In this document: piece after piece, positions 1 to 7,429 of the stretch | Layout of the letters: each line of letters starts with the position of its first letter | How positions within the stretch are numbered: the first letter of the stretch is position 1 | Assembly: GCA_020025175.1 (NCBI GenBank) | Contig: JAHHSM010000011.1 | Coordinates: 1 to 35,379, forward strand | Source of the DNA: Oscillospiraceae bacterium | GTDB taxonomy: Bacteria > Bacillota > Clostridia > Oscillospirales > Oscillospiraceae | Direction of reading: 5' to 3' | DNA length: 35,379 nucleotides | Made by a program: the position numbers and the translations under genes | Notes under the pieces: model-generated | Database searches by the model: none | What the model saw: the letters and a program-made list of their open reading frames with translations, nothing else | What the model was told of the DNA's origin: nothing

Positions 1-86
1 TCTATGGCTGTACACCAAAACAATATCGAAACGCGTCTAAATCCGTCGATTTACAACCGATTCCGCAAGACGGAAAAGTGTGAGCT

Positions 87-95
87 TGATATAAT
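87..95 (+). promoter_or_regulatory. Extended -10 promoter of the metal ATPase operon
   Basis: A perfect TATAAT at 90-95 is preceded by TG at 87-88, giving an extended -10 element. No good -35 hexamer lies 16-18 bases upstream, as is usual for extended -10 promoters. A small inverted repeat (TTCCG at 61-65, CGGAA at 71-75) occupies the -35 zone and could be an operator. Transcription would begin near 102, about 30 bases before the first small gene. Bases 1-86 otherwise show no convincing gene. Confidence 0.5.
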
Positions 96-133
96 AGTCA
101 CGTCGAAGAACAGCCTTTTAAGGAGGGGTAACT

Positions 134-214
134 TTGAAACAACATCGTTTTTGGGCCTGGGGTGCCATAATTTGCATGATTATGGTAATGCTCACTGGCT
201 ATAAGCGGAAATAA
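134..214 (+). CDS. 26-residue single-span membrane peptide, TTG start
   Basis: A very short gene beginning with TTG, seven bases after the strong ribosome binding site AGGAGGGG (121-128). The peptide starts MKQHRFWAWG and ends GYKRK. It is basic at both ends with a hydrophobic centre (AIICMIMVML), so it is probably a one-helix membrane peptide. It lies 19 bases upstream of the 92-residue protein gene and appears to be first in the metal ATPase operon. The combination of consensus binding site, hydrophobic/basic pattern and position supports a real gene. It resembles very short proteins that sit beside such ATPases in Clostridia (perhaps the DUF6219 type, from memory only). A role as accessory subunit of the ATPase is inference. 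Confidence 0.6.
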   Translation: MKQHRFWAWGAIICMIMVMLTGYKRK

Positions 215-233
215 CGGAAAGGAAGTTATCAGT

Positions 234-512
234 ATGAATGTATATACGAAGCTGGCCTGCTTTGCAGGGGGCGCACTGTTTGGCTCTTTTGGTATCAAGC
301 TTTTGACCTGCAAGGATGCCAAAAAGGCATATGTTTGCGCCGCAGCCGCAGGTTTGCGGATGAAGGATTCCGTAATGGAAACCGTAACTACCGTGCAGGA
401 GAACACAGCGGATATTCTGGCCTCGGCTAAGGATTTGAACGAGGCGCGCGCTGCAAAAGAGGCAGCAGAAGCTGCTGACGCCGAGTTGAACGGCGAGAAG
501 GAAGAAGCCTGA
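234..512 (+). CDS. Small membrane-anchored protein, DUF6110-like
   Basis: A 92-residue protein with binding site AAAGGAAG about nine bases before the ATG. Residues about 6-25 form one glycine-zipper-like membrane segment (GGALFGSFGIKLL). Cysteines follow at the membrane edge (TCKD, YVCAA), and the rest is a long charged, alanine-rich helix ending in Glu/Lys. This fits the DUF6110 proteins found beside heavy-metal P-type ATPases in Clostridia; that assignment is from memory of the family. It lies between the 26-residue peptide and the ATPase, and an intrinsic terminator follows its stop codon. It should therefore be made in excess of the ATPase. Its function is unknown; chaperone, regulatory subunit or metal-buffering roles are all possible. 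Confidence 0.75.
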   Translation: MNVYTKLACFAGGALFGSFGIKLLTCKDAKKAYVCAAAAGLRMKDSVMETVTTVQENTADILASAKDLNEARAAKEAAEAADAELNGEKEEA

Positions 513-520
513 ACCATTCT

Positions 521-549
521 GGGAGCCGCGTCATCGGCTCCCTTTTTTT
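521..549 (+). terminator. Perfect intrinsic terminator inside the metal operon
   Basis: GGGAGCCG (521-528) pairs perfectly with CGGCTCCC (535-542) around a six-base loop and is followed directly by seven T residues. It sits between the 92-residue gene and the ATPase gene. The ATPase ribosome binding site (AAAGGAG) comes immediately after the T-run, leaving no room for a separate promoter downstream of it. Confidence 0.85.
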
Positions 550-565
550 ATAAAGGAGAAACCGT

Positions 566-2695
566 ATGAAGGCAACTATTTTGCATGAGAGCCATGAGCG
601 TATCCGGCTCAGGTTCAATCAAAAGCGCATGACGCTCTCTCAGGCTGATTTGCTGGAAGCATGGCTGCAAAGCAGACCCTGGGCAAAACAGGTCATTGTA
701 CATGAGCGTACATGCTGCGTTATTTTATATTATAAAGGATCACGTGAGCAGATGCTGGCAGATATTTGCCGTTTTTCCTGGGATGCGGCGGAGGAATCTG
801 TGAACTTACCGATGCAAAGCAGCCGCGCGCTGAATCGGGAATTTGAAGAAAAACTGATAGGCAAGGTTGCTGTGAAAGTTCTTTCTGCCCTATTTTTACC
901 GATGCCGCTGCGCATTGTGCGTGTTCTGCGGCATATGATTCCCTTTGTCCGCCGGGGACTTGGGTGCCTGCTGCGCAGAGAGCTGAAAGTGGAATTGCTG
1001 GATGCTCTGTCGATTTCTGTTTCTGTCTGCCGCCGAGATTTTACAACGGCAGGGACGGTTATGTTTTTATTGGAGTTGGGCGAACTGCTTGAGGAATGGA
1101 CACGGAAAAAGTCTGTAGAAGATTTGGCGCGATGCATGTCCTTAAATGTAGATCGAGTGTGGCTGAAAACAGCACAGGGCGAAGTGCTTACACCCATTTC
1201 TCAGGTGCGCCCCGGTGATGCGGTGGTCGTTCGTTCCGGTGGTGTGATTCCGGTGGATGGCGTTGTATTGGATGGTGAGGTTACAGTCAATCAGGCTTCC
1301 CTCACCGGCGAGTCCGTTCCTGTGCCCAAGCGTATTGGCGGTGCGGTATATGCCGGTACTGTAGTAGAGGAAGGCGAGTGTGTGCTGGAGGTCAGGCAGG
1401 CCTCCGGAAATAGCCGCTATGACCAGATCGTATCTATGATTGAACAGTCTGAACAGATGAAATCAGTTGCCGAAAGCAAGGCGGCAAATTTGGCGGATAA
1501 GCTTGTGCCCTATACATTTTTAGGCAGTCTGCTGGGTTTTGTTTTCACCAGAAATGCGTTGAGGGCCTTGTCTGTTTTGATGGTTGATTTCTCTTGCGCA
1601 CTGAAGCTGGCGATGCCCTTGGCGGTGCTTTCCGCCATGCGTGAGGCCGGCAAAGAACATATCACTGTGAAGGGCGGAAAATTTCTGGAAGCGGTGGCAC
1701 AGGCCGATACCATCGTGTTTGATAAAACAGGAACGCTGACTTATGCGTCTCCTCAAGTGGCTCAGATCGTGCTCTTTGGTGGAAACGAAGAATCTGAGAT
1801 GTTGAGACTTGCTGCCTGTCTGGAGGAGCATTTCCCCCATTCTATGGCAAATGCCGTTGTGGATGAAGCAAGGCAGAGGGGATTGACCCACGAAGAATTT
1901 CATTCCAAGGTGGAGTATTTGGTGGCTCACGGCATTGCAAGCATGGTGGACCACAAACGCGTGGTTATTGGCAGTGCACACTTCATCTTTGAGGATGAAG
2001 GCTGCACGATTCCGGCGGGAGAAGAGGAGCGGTTTGAACATCTGCCGTTGGAGTATTCCCATCTTTATTTGGCGATTGCCGGTCAGCTTGCGGCGGTTAT
2101 CTGCATTTCAGATCCTCTGCGCCAAGAGGCGCGCGATGTGCTCACTGTATTGCGTTCGCTGGGAATTAAGCGTACAGTTATGCTCACAGGAGACAGTTAC
2201 CGTACAGCTGAAGCCATTGCTGCGCAGGTTGGCATAGATGATTTCCGCGCTGAGGTTTTGCCTGCGGATAAGGCGCAGTATGTTGCTGATTTGCGCAAAG
2301 AGGGACATACAGTTCTGATGATAGGTGACGGCATTAACGATTCTCCGGCGCTTTCGGAGGCGGATGTCGGTATTGCCATCAGCGACGGAGCGGCAATCGC
2401 ACGGGAAATTGCGGATATCACCATTTCAGCAGAAAGTTTGTGGGAACTGGTAGAGCTGCGCCGGATTGCGATGGGACTGATGCGCCGTATCCATTTTAAC
2501 TACCGCTTTGTCATTGGCTTTAACGGGAGCCTGATTGCTTTGGGTGTGGCAGGGCTTCTGACACCTGCGGCATCGGCAACGCTACACAATCTTTCCACGC
2601 TTTGTGTGAGCCTGAGAAGCATGAGTCCTTTGCCGAAAGAAAAACTGCTGTGCTGCTTGGATCAGCCGGAAAAAGTGGAAGAGCAAAATTTATAG
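566..2695 (+). CDS. Heavy-metal-type P-type ATPase
   Basis: A 709-residue P1B-like cation pump of normal family length. Visible motifs in order: actuator TGES at 247-250, intramembrane metal-site motif Ser-Cys-Ala with Cys344, phosphorylation motif DKTGTLT with Asp386, nucleotide-domain FPHS variant of the HP motif near 420, and hinge GDGIND at 587-592. Residues 1-75 look like a degenerate heavy-metal-associated domain without the CxxC pair. The usual CPC/SPC membrane motif is replaced by FSCALKL, so copper or zinc specificity cannot be assumed. The last helix carries RSMSP. The start has an AAAGGAG site. The protein would expel a transition metal using ATP; the ion is unknown. Expression must pass the terminator at 521-549. 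Confidence 0.9.
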   Translation: MKATILHESHERIRLRFNQKRMTLSQADLLEAWLQSRPWAKQVIVHERTCCVILYYKGSREQMLADICRFSWDAAEESVNLPMQSSRALNREFEEKLIGKVAVKVLSALFLPMPLRIVRVLRHMIPFVRRGLGCLLRRELKVELLDALSISVSVCRRDFTTAGTVMFLLELGELLEEWTRKKSVEDLARCMSLNVDRVWLKTAQGEVLTPISQVRPGDAVVVRSGGVIPVDGVVLDGEVTVNQASLTGESVPVPKRIGGAVYAGTVVEEGECVLEVRQASGNSRYDQIVSMIEQSEQMKSVAESKAANLADKLVPYTFLGSLLGFVFTRNALRALSVLMVDFSCALKLAMPLAVLSAMREAGKEHITVKGGKFLEAVAQADTIVFDKTGTLTYASPQVAQIVLFGGNEESEMLRLAACLEEHFPHSMANAVVDEARQRGLTHEEFHSKVEYLVAHGIASMVDHKRVVIGSAHFIFEDEGCTIPAGEEERFEHLPLEYSHLYLAIAGQLAAVICISDPLRQEARDVLTVLRSLGIKRTVMLTGDSYRTAEAIAAQVGIDDFRAEVLPADKAQYVADLRKEGHTVLMIGDGINDSPALSEADVGIAISDGAAIAREIADITISAESLWELVELRRIAMGLMRRIHFNYRFVIGFNGSLIALGVAGLLTPAASATLHNLSTLCVSLRSMSPLPKEKLLCCLDQPEKVEEQNL

Positions 2696-2709
2696 TATGT
2701 GTTAAAAGG

Positions 2710-2739
2710 GGCATCCGCTGTGTTTTGGCGGATGCCTTT
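2710..2739 (+). terminator. Terminator-like hairpin after the P-type ATPase gene
   Basis: GGCATCCGC (2710-2718) pairs perfectly with GCGGATGCC (2728-2736) around a nine-base loop. Only three T residues follow, so termination may be leaky. The remaining bases up to 2881 show no convincing gene. Confidence 0.6.
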
Positions 2740-2881
2740 GGCGTATCAAAGGATTTTAAAAGGTGCAAATTGAAAAAAGAAAGGCAGATGCCTGTACAAA
2801 ATGCAGGAAAAATAGTATGATGAAACGAATCATATGGATCATTCCGGTTTGAGGTTGAAATCAGTGTAAGGTGGAACAGAT

Positions 2882-3553
2882 ATGGATATTCTTTATCAGG
2901 ACAATCGCATCTTTGTCTGTGTTAAGCCGGCAGGCGTTCTTTCTACAGATGAAGAGGGCGGTTTGCCGGATTTGATTCGTGAAGAACTGGGGGACGAAAA
3001 GGCCTGTGTTCGCACGGTGCATCGCTTGGATCGTGTTGTGTCGGGCGTTATGGTTTTTGCACGCTCCAGAGAAGCGAGCCGTATTCTCTCCGCACAGATG
3101 CGGGAGCACACATTTGAAAAAGAGTATTTAGCCGTGGTGCATGGCAATACAGTGCCGGAGCACGGCGAGCTGAAGGATTTTTTGCTGCGCAATAAGAAAG
3201 AGAAAAAAACCTATGTGGTGAAAGAGCCGGGGAAAGACGTGCAGGAGGCGATTTTGGACTATGATCTTCTGGAAAAAAGCGGTGACTGTGCACTTGTCCG
3301 CATTCGCTTGAAAACAGGACGGACACACCAGATTCGCACACAGTTTTCTTCCCGTGGCTGGCCGCTGGTGGGCGATCAAAAATATGGCCTTCCTGAACTA
3401 CAGGCGGAGCATATTGCTTTATGGTCCTATCATCTGGCGTTTTTCCATCCGCAAACGGAAAAACGTGTGGCATTTTCCGCATTGCCGCCAAAAGAGTTTC
3501 CATGGAATCAATTTTCTGTACTGGACAAATTGGATTGCGGGATTGAGGTGTAA
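2882..3553 (+). CDS. RluA-family RNA pseudouridine synthase
   Basis: A 223-residue enzyme converting uridine to pseudouridine in rRNA or tRNA. The catalytic motif HRLDR is present at 47-51 with catalytic Asp50. The early KPAG motif and the later GRTHQIR and GDQKYG motifs are also typical. It lacks an N-terminal S4 RNA-binding domain and is shorter than RluD, like many stand-alone RluA-type paralogues in Firmicutes. The target nucleotide cannot be deduced. The stop codon is two bases from the next gene's ATG, so it is probably co-transcribed with the flavoprotein and trmO. Confidence 0.92.
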   Translation: MDILYQDNRIFVCVKPAGVLSTDEEGGLPDLIREELGDEKACVRTVHRLDRVVSGVMVFARSREASRILSAQMREHTFEKEYLAVVHGNTVPEHGELKDFLLRNKKEKKTYVVKEPGKDVQEAILDYDLLEKSGDCALVRIRLKTGRTHQIRTQFSSRGWPLVGDQKYGLPELQAEHIALWSYHLAFFHPQTEKRVAFSALPPKEFPWNQFSVLDKLDCGIEV

Positions 3554-3555
3554 AT

Positions 3556-4791
3556 ATGAAACGGATTTTTATTATCGGCGGCGGTGCGTCCGGTATTGCT
3601 GCGGCATTGAGTGCGGCAGAGACGGCACCGGAAGCTGAAATTACAATATTAGAAGGTTTGGACCGCATCGGAAAAAAGATTTTGGCAACAGGAAACGGCC
3701 ATTGCAATCTGGGAAATGAAATCATTGCGCCAAGCTGCTACCATACGCAGAGAGCTGATCGGCTGCAAGGTTTTTTGGCGCAGATGCCAAGCAAAGTGAC
3801 CGTTGATTTTTTTGAACGCAACGGACTTCTCTGCACATCGGATGAGGCAGGCAGACTGTATCCTTATTGTAAGCAGGCATCCATGGTGCTGGATGTGCTG
3901 CTGCTGGCCTTAAAGCGAAAAAAGATCCATATTGTATGTGGCTGCAAAGTGGAGAGCATTTCCTATAAAAAAGGACAGTTTATGATCAAGGCGGAGCATG
4001 GAGAGCGATTTGAGGGCGATGCGGTAATTTTGACTACGGGCGGAAAAGCTGCACCCAAGCAGGGAATCACGGGAGCAGGGTATGAGCTGGCAGCGCAGTT
4101 TGGGCATCACCGCACAGCCCTTTATCCTTGTTTGGTGCCGATACAATGCAGGCATAATGCGCTGCGCGGCTTGAAGGGCATTCGTGTGCAATGTGAAACG
4201 GCGCTTTGCGCCGACGGTGAGCAGATTGCGTCAGAATTGGGCGAATTGCAGCTGACGGAGTATGGCGTTTCCGGTATACCTGCCTTGCAGCTGTCCTGCT
4301 ATTTGGGTCAGCTGCGCGGCAGAGAGCTGGAAGTATCCATTGACTTTTTCCCGAAGCAGTCGGAGGAAGCATTGCTGGCGCTTTTGCAGCAGCGTGCGGC
4401 GCAGTATCCGTATGAGTCGCTGGAAACGGTGTTTTTGGGGTTGGTGCATAAGCGTATTTTGTATGCTCTGATGAAAGAAATTGGCATGGAACCGCTTTCA
4501 CGCACAGCAGATTCCATCAAAGAAAAAGAGCTGAAACGGTTGGCAGCGATTTTGAAGGGCTGGTGTCTGCCTGTGGAAGGAACACTTGCGTGGGATCAGG
4601 CACAGGTTACCGGCGGAGGAATTCCGTTGAAGGAAGTGGAAGATACCTTTGAATCGTGCTATCAAAAGGGATTGTATCTGGCAGGTGAGCTATTAGATGT
4701 CACCGGTATTTGCGGTGGCTATAATTTGCATTGGGCATGGTGCTCCGGTATCATTGCGGGACGCTGTGCGGCAAAGGAGGAAGAGGCATGA
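3556..4791 (+). CDS. HI0933/BaiN-like FAD-dependent oxidoreductase
   Basis: A 411-residue flavoprotein. The N-terminus has the dinucleotide-binding signature GGGASGIAAA. TGNGHCNL (the family's TGNGRCN variant), a central TTGGKAAP motif, and the C-terminal LAGELLDVTG followed by CGGYN are hallmarks of the HI0933/YhiN family. That family includes BaiN, a bile-acid pathway enzyme of Clostridium scindens, but most members have no assigned substrate and none is assigned here. It begins two bases after the pseudouridine synthase and overlaps trmO by ATGA, so the three genes are translationally linked. Confidence 0.9.
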   Translation: MKRIFIIGGGASGIAAALSAAETAPEAEITILEGLDRIGKKILATGNGHCNLGNEIIAPSCYHTQRADRLQGFLAQMPSKVTVDFFERNGLLCTSDEAGRLYPYCKQASMVLDVLLLALKRKKIHIVCGCKVESISYKKGQFMIKAEHGERFEGDAVILTTGGKAAPKQGITGAGYELAAQFGHHRTALYPCLVPIQCRHNALRGLKGIRVQCETALCADGEQIASELGELQLTEYGVSGIPALQLSCYLGQLRGRELEVSIDFFPKQSEEALLALLQQRAAQYPYESLETVFLGLVHKRILYALMKEIGMEPLSRTADSIKEKELKRLAAILKGWCLPVEGTLAWDQAQVTGGGIPLKEVEDTFESCYQKGLYLAGELLDVTGICGGYNLHWAWCSGIIAGRCAAKEEEA

Positions 4792-5489
4792 ATGAACTTC
4801 ATACAATGAAAGTCATTGCGCATATTCACAGTGACTTTGCGACTAAATTTGGAATTCCGCGCCAGAGCGGCCTCATTCCTGAACTGCGGGCAACCATCGT
4901 ATTTGAGCCGGAATATCGCAATGCCGACGCGCTGCGTGATATTGAGGGATTTAATTATCTCTGGCTTATTTGGCAGTTTTCAAAGGCGGTGCGGCAGGAG
5001 TGGTCGCCTACGGTGCGTCCGCCGCGACTGGGAGGGAATACCCGTGTGGGCGTATTTGCAACACGTTCTCCCTTTCGCCCCAATCCCATCGGACTTTCAT
5101 CGGTGCGGCTGGAGGGCGTGGAGCTGCATTCAGAATGGGGACCGATCCTGCATGTTTTGGGTGCTGATTTAATGGATGGTACGCCGATTTACGATATCAA
5201 ACCGTATATTCCCTATGCGGATTGCCATGCCGATGCGCTGGGTGGTTTTACAGCTGACACACCTCGCCGTATGTTGGAGGTGGTATTTCCGGAGGAATGG
5301 CTTTGCAAGGTGTCGGAAGAAAAACGGGCGGCATTACAGGCGGTTTTGGCCAATGATCCGCGGCCATCTTACCAAAGTGATCCTGCACGGGTATACGGAT
5401 TTACATTTGCACAGCAGGAAATCCGCTTTACTGTGGAGGGAAATATCCTGACTGTGTGCACAGTAGCAGATGTATCACAGCAGGTATGA
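4788..5489 (+). CDS. trmO: tRNA (N6-threonylcarbamoyladenosine37-N6)-methyltransferase TrmO
   Basis: A 233-residue protein of the TrmO (YaeB/TsaA, UPF0066) family, which uses S-adenosylmethionine to methylate t6A37 in tRNA-Thr. Characteristic segments are ISGxP-like GIPRQSG near 26, GFNYLWLIW, and the family signature GVFATRSPFRPNPIGLS. A C-terminal extension ends in an FTV-type strand. The start is the ATG overlapping the upstream stop (ATGA at 4788-4791), preceded by AAGGAGG at 4774-4780. An in-frame upstream ATG lies deep inside the flavoprotein gene and is rejected. A strong terminator follows. Confidence 0.93.
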   Translation: MNELHTMKVIAHIHSDFATKFGIPRQSGLIPELRATIVFEPEYRNADALRDIEGFNYLWLIWQFSKAVRQEWSPTVRPPRLGGNTRVGVFATRSPFRPNPIGLSSVRLEGVELHSEWGPILHVLGADLMDGTPIYDIKPYIPYADCHADALGGFTADTPRRMLEVVFPEEWLCKVSEEKRAALQAVLANDPRPSYQSDPARVYGFTFAQQEIRFTVEGNILTVCTVADVSQQV

Positions 5490-5500
5490 TATGGGCAGGG

Positions 5501-5536
5501 AAGTTGCATCGGCCGGTGCAACTTTTTTGTTTTTTT
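5501..5536 (+). terminator. Intrinsic terminator after trmO
   Basis: AAGTTGCA (5501-5508) pairs with TGCAACTT (5517-5524), and the stem can extend towards a GGCC loop. It is followed by TTTTGTTTTTTT. It closes the RluA-flavoprotein-trmO operon. Confidence 0.9.
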
Positions 5537-5562
5537 CACCTAGTTTGGGGAGGTGAATTAAC

Positions 5563-5868
5563 ATGTATATTGATGTGGATACCATTATTCAGCTGGCGGC
5601 AGTGGTCACTGCTCTGACGGTGATTGGTGCAGCACTGCGGAAAATGTTTCTCTGGTTTTCAAAACAGGAGGAGCAGAATGCGCGGCAGTGGCGGGAAATC
5701 AACCACAGCAAGGAGGAACAAACGCTGATCTGTTATGGTGTGCGTGCCTGCCTGATGGGATTGATCGAGCAGGGATGCAATGGTCCGTGTAAAGATGCGC
5801 TGAATCATTTAGATAAGCACTTGAATAAAGCTGCGCATCAAGACGGCGGAGAACAGCCTCTCCCTTAA
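5563..5868 (+). CDS. Small holin-like membrane protein (orphan)
   Basis: A 101-residue protein with a strong GGGGAGGTGA binding site. One hydrophobic segment lies at about 8-25 (IIQLAAVVTALTVIGAAL). It is followed by a charged stretch rich in Glu/Gln, a conserved-looking CYGVRACLMGLIEQGCNGP segment and a helical tail. The layout matches small phage holin or phage-associated proteins common in gut Clostridia, sometimes misnamed as branched-chain amino acid permeases. No endolysin or other phage gene is nearby, so it may be a domesticated remnant or a normal cellular gene. Lytic function is not shown. Confidence 0.65.
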   Translation: MYIDVDTIIQLAAVVTALTVIGAALRKMFLWFSKQEEQNARQWREINHSKEEQTLICYGVRACLMGLIEQGCNGPCKDALNHLDKHLNKAAHQDGGEQPLP

Positions 5869-5972
5869 AGATGGATCTGTCTTTGCTGCCTGCTGGATGA
5901 AAAATAGATAGTAAAACATATGGGAACATGGTATGATAAACCTATCAAATTTGGCAGAATGGGATGGTGCAT

Positions 5973-6863
5973 ATGTCGGAAAAAGGACTTTATTCGATTG
6001 GCCAAGTGGGAAAAGTCTGCGATGTATCTTCTCGTACTTTGAGATACTACGAAGAGGTGGGATTGCTTCAGCCGGATGTCATCAATGCGCACAATGGCTA
6101 TCGTTATTACAACAGCGACAGCATGTATCGCGTTCAAGTGATTCGATACCTGAGCGATGAAGGGTTTAAGCTGGAAGAAATTCGCCAGATTCTGGAAGAG
6201 GACGACCTTTTGAAGCTGCGTGATATTTTTGCGGAGAAAATACAAAAAACCAGGCAGACGATTGATTATTTTAAGCGCAGAGAAGAAAGTCTGCGTGCAT
6301 GGTTTGAGCTGTTTGTTGAAGGAGAGTGGGTGCAGCGTCACGGCAGTATGACGCCGACGGCGAAATATGTTCCGTTGGAGCGCTATCTATGCTACGACAG
6401 TCCATCCAGCAAAGATATGACCGATGAAAATGATGCGTATATTGAGGCGTCTTACAAGGCGTTTTCCAAACATGGCGGTCATGCCATGGTGGATGTCGGC
6501 GGTGCGGTGTATGTAAAGTTTGTATCTTTTCGTGAAAGAATGATGGGAACGGCAAAGTCTGTTGCATTTATGGAACGGCTGCAGCCGGGCAGCTCTTATA
6601 TGGAGCATTCTGTTTTAATGGGGGGCTTCACGGCTGTGAGCGGCTATCATATCGGTGCCGTGGAAACTGTGAAAAAAACATATGAGATGCTGGTTTCCTG
6701 GGCGGAGGAACATCACTTTGCGCTGCGTGGCGATTCGTATGAACGCAGGATCATTGACGCTTATTCTGTTTCTGAAAAGGAGCATTATGTCACAGAACTG
6801 ATTCTGCCTGTAGAGGAGGATGTGTCGGGTTTTTTGATGCACCAGAGTGTGGAAAAAGATTGA
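5973..6863 (+). CDS. MerR-family regulator with GyrI-like effector domain
   Basis: About 296 residues. The N-terminal MerR winged helix begins LYSIGQVGKVCDVSSRTLRY and continues through NGYRYY and the EEIRQIL region. A coiled-coil dimerisation helix covers about 80-110. The rest (about 120-290) resembles a GyrI-like small-molecule-binding fold, as in BmrR/BltR-type multidrug regulators. The ligand is unknown and no efflux pump is adjacent. The start is uncertain: ATG 5973 has GGGATGG five bases upstream, while an in-frame ATG at 5964 would add three residues and lacks a site. Confidence 0.88.
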   Translation: MSEKGLYSIGQVGKVCDVSSRTLRYYEEVGLLQPDVINAHNGYRYYNSDSMYRVQVIRYLSDEGFKLEEIRQILEEDDLLKLRDIFAEKIQKTRQTIDYFKRREESLRAWFELFVEGEWVQRHGSMTPTAKYVPLERYLCYDSPSSKDMTDENDAYIEASYKAFSKHGGHAMVDVGGAVYVKFVSFRERMMGTAKSVAFMERLQPGSSYMEHSVLMGGFTAVSGYHIGAVETVKKTYEMLVSWAEEHHFALRGDSYERRIIDAYSVSEKEHYVTELILPVEEDVSGFLMHQSVEKD

Positions 6864-6997
6864 CGCTGCGTTAAGGTTTTTCCTTACTATGCCGTTTTTT
6901 GTGGGAAAAAGATTGGAATGGCCATGAAAGTATGGAGAATACAAGGGAAAAAACTGTTATTTTCGGAAAATAGATAGAGTTCTGTCGAAAAAAATGC

Positions 6998-7028
6998 TTG
7001 ACTTTTCCGCCACGGAAATATTTATAAT
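6998..7028 (+). promoter_or_regulatory. Promoter of the candidate RNA gene
   Basis: TTGACT (6998-7003) and a perfect TATAAT (7023-7028) are separated by 19 bases, a little longer than ideal. The region is AT-rich. No coding start follows; a structured segment and a terminator do. Confidence 0.55.
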
Positions 7029-7034
7029 TCTAAT

Positions 7035-7206
7035 TGTAAATAAGTTTTATTGGTTCGTATTGCTTGTGGCACAGACGATTTTCTTTTGCAGTCAGGCGCA
7101 GCGAGAGAAGCCACGGGGACAAATTTCATTATATTCCCTAGTTTAATTACTGTTCATAACTTTCCCAATCCAAAAGCCTCCGCTGTTTTCGGCGGAGGCT
7201 TTTGGT
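7035..7206 (+). ncRNA. Candidate stand-alone structured RNA, about 170 nt
   Basis: The 566-base stretch between the MerR and TPR genes holds no plausible gene here. It does hold a promoter (6998-7028), an internal hairpin domain and a strong terminator. In the internal domain GCTTGTGGC (7062-7070) pairs with GCCACGGGGAC (7110-7120), with bulges and GU pairs. Nested within it, a pyrimidine run TTCTTTT (7081-7087) pairs with GAGAGAA (7103-7109). The 5' and 3' ends do not pair with each other, arguing against 6S RNA. SRP and RNase P consensus motifs are absent. It could be a trans-acting RNA or an orphan regulatory element. Bases 7207-7315 after it show nothing recognisable. Confidence 0.45.
7170..7205 (+). 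terminator. Strong intrinsic terminator of the candidate RNA
   Basis: A perfect 14-base-pair stem: 7170-7183 pairs with 7192-7205 around TGTTTTCG. The U-tract is built into the outer stem (GGCTTTTGG), and the outer A/T pairs make it potentially bidirectional. Confidence 0.85.
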
Positions 7207-7315
7207 ATTGATTGAGGCAGGTAGCAAGGGAAAGCGTTTTTCCTGTTCGGGTCAGTGCCTTGACAACATTGTGAAGCAGAAGCAAATGACGAATAAAGCG
7301 GCACTCCTTTGAATA

Positions 7316-7360
7316 CAAAAAATACCGAAGATTGCTTTCAGCAATCTTCGGTATTTTTGT
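7316..7360 (-). terminator. Terminator of the TPR gene (bidirectional)
   Basis: A long near-perfect hairpin: CAAAAATACCGAAGATTGCT-type arm ending at 7336, right arm starting at 7340, loop of about three to five bases. A/T runs on both flanks give a U-tract in either direction. It lies downstream of the reverse-strand TPR gene. Confidence 0.85.
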
Positions 7361-7429
7361 ATCGAATCGTCGGTTTTAATAGTTATCATCCGGTGTTGAC
7401 TGCGGTGCTGAGCCGATTGGAAAGAGTAA

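Noticed and set aside
4..204. 66-codon forward frame at the left edge
   Set aside because: It starts without a ribosome binding site, runs through the promoter TATAAT at 90-95 and overlaps the better-supported 26-codon gene in another frame.
7035..7206. 6S RNA as identity of the candidate RNA
   Set aside because: The 5' and 3' parts do not form the long closing stem required for 6S RNA.
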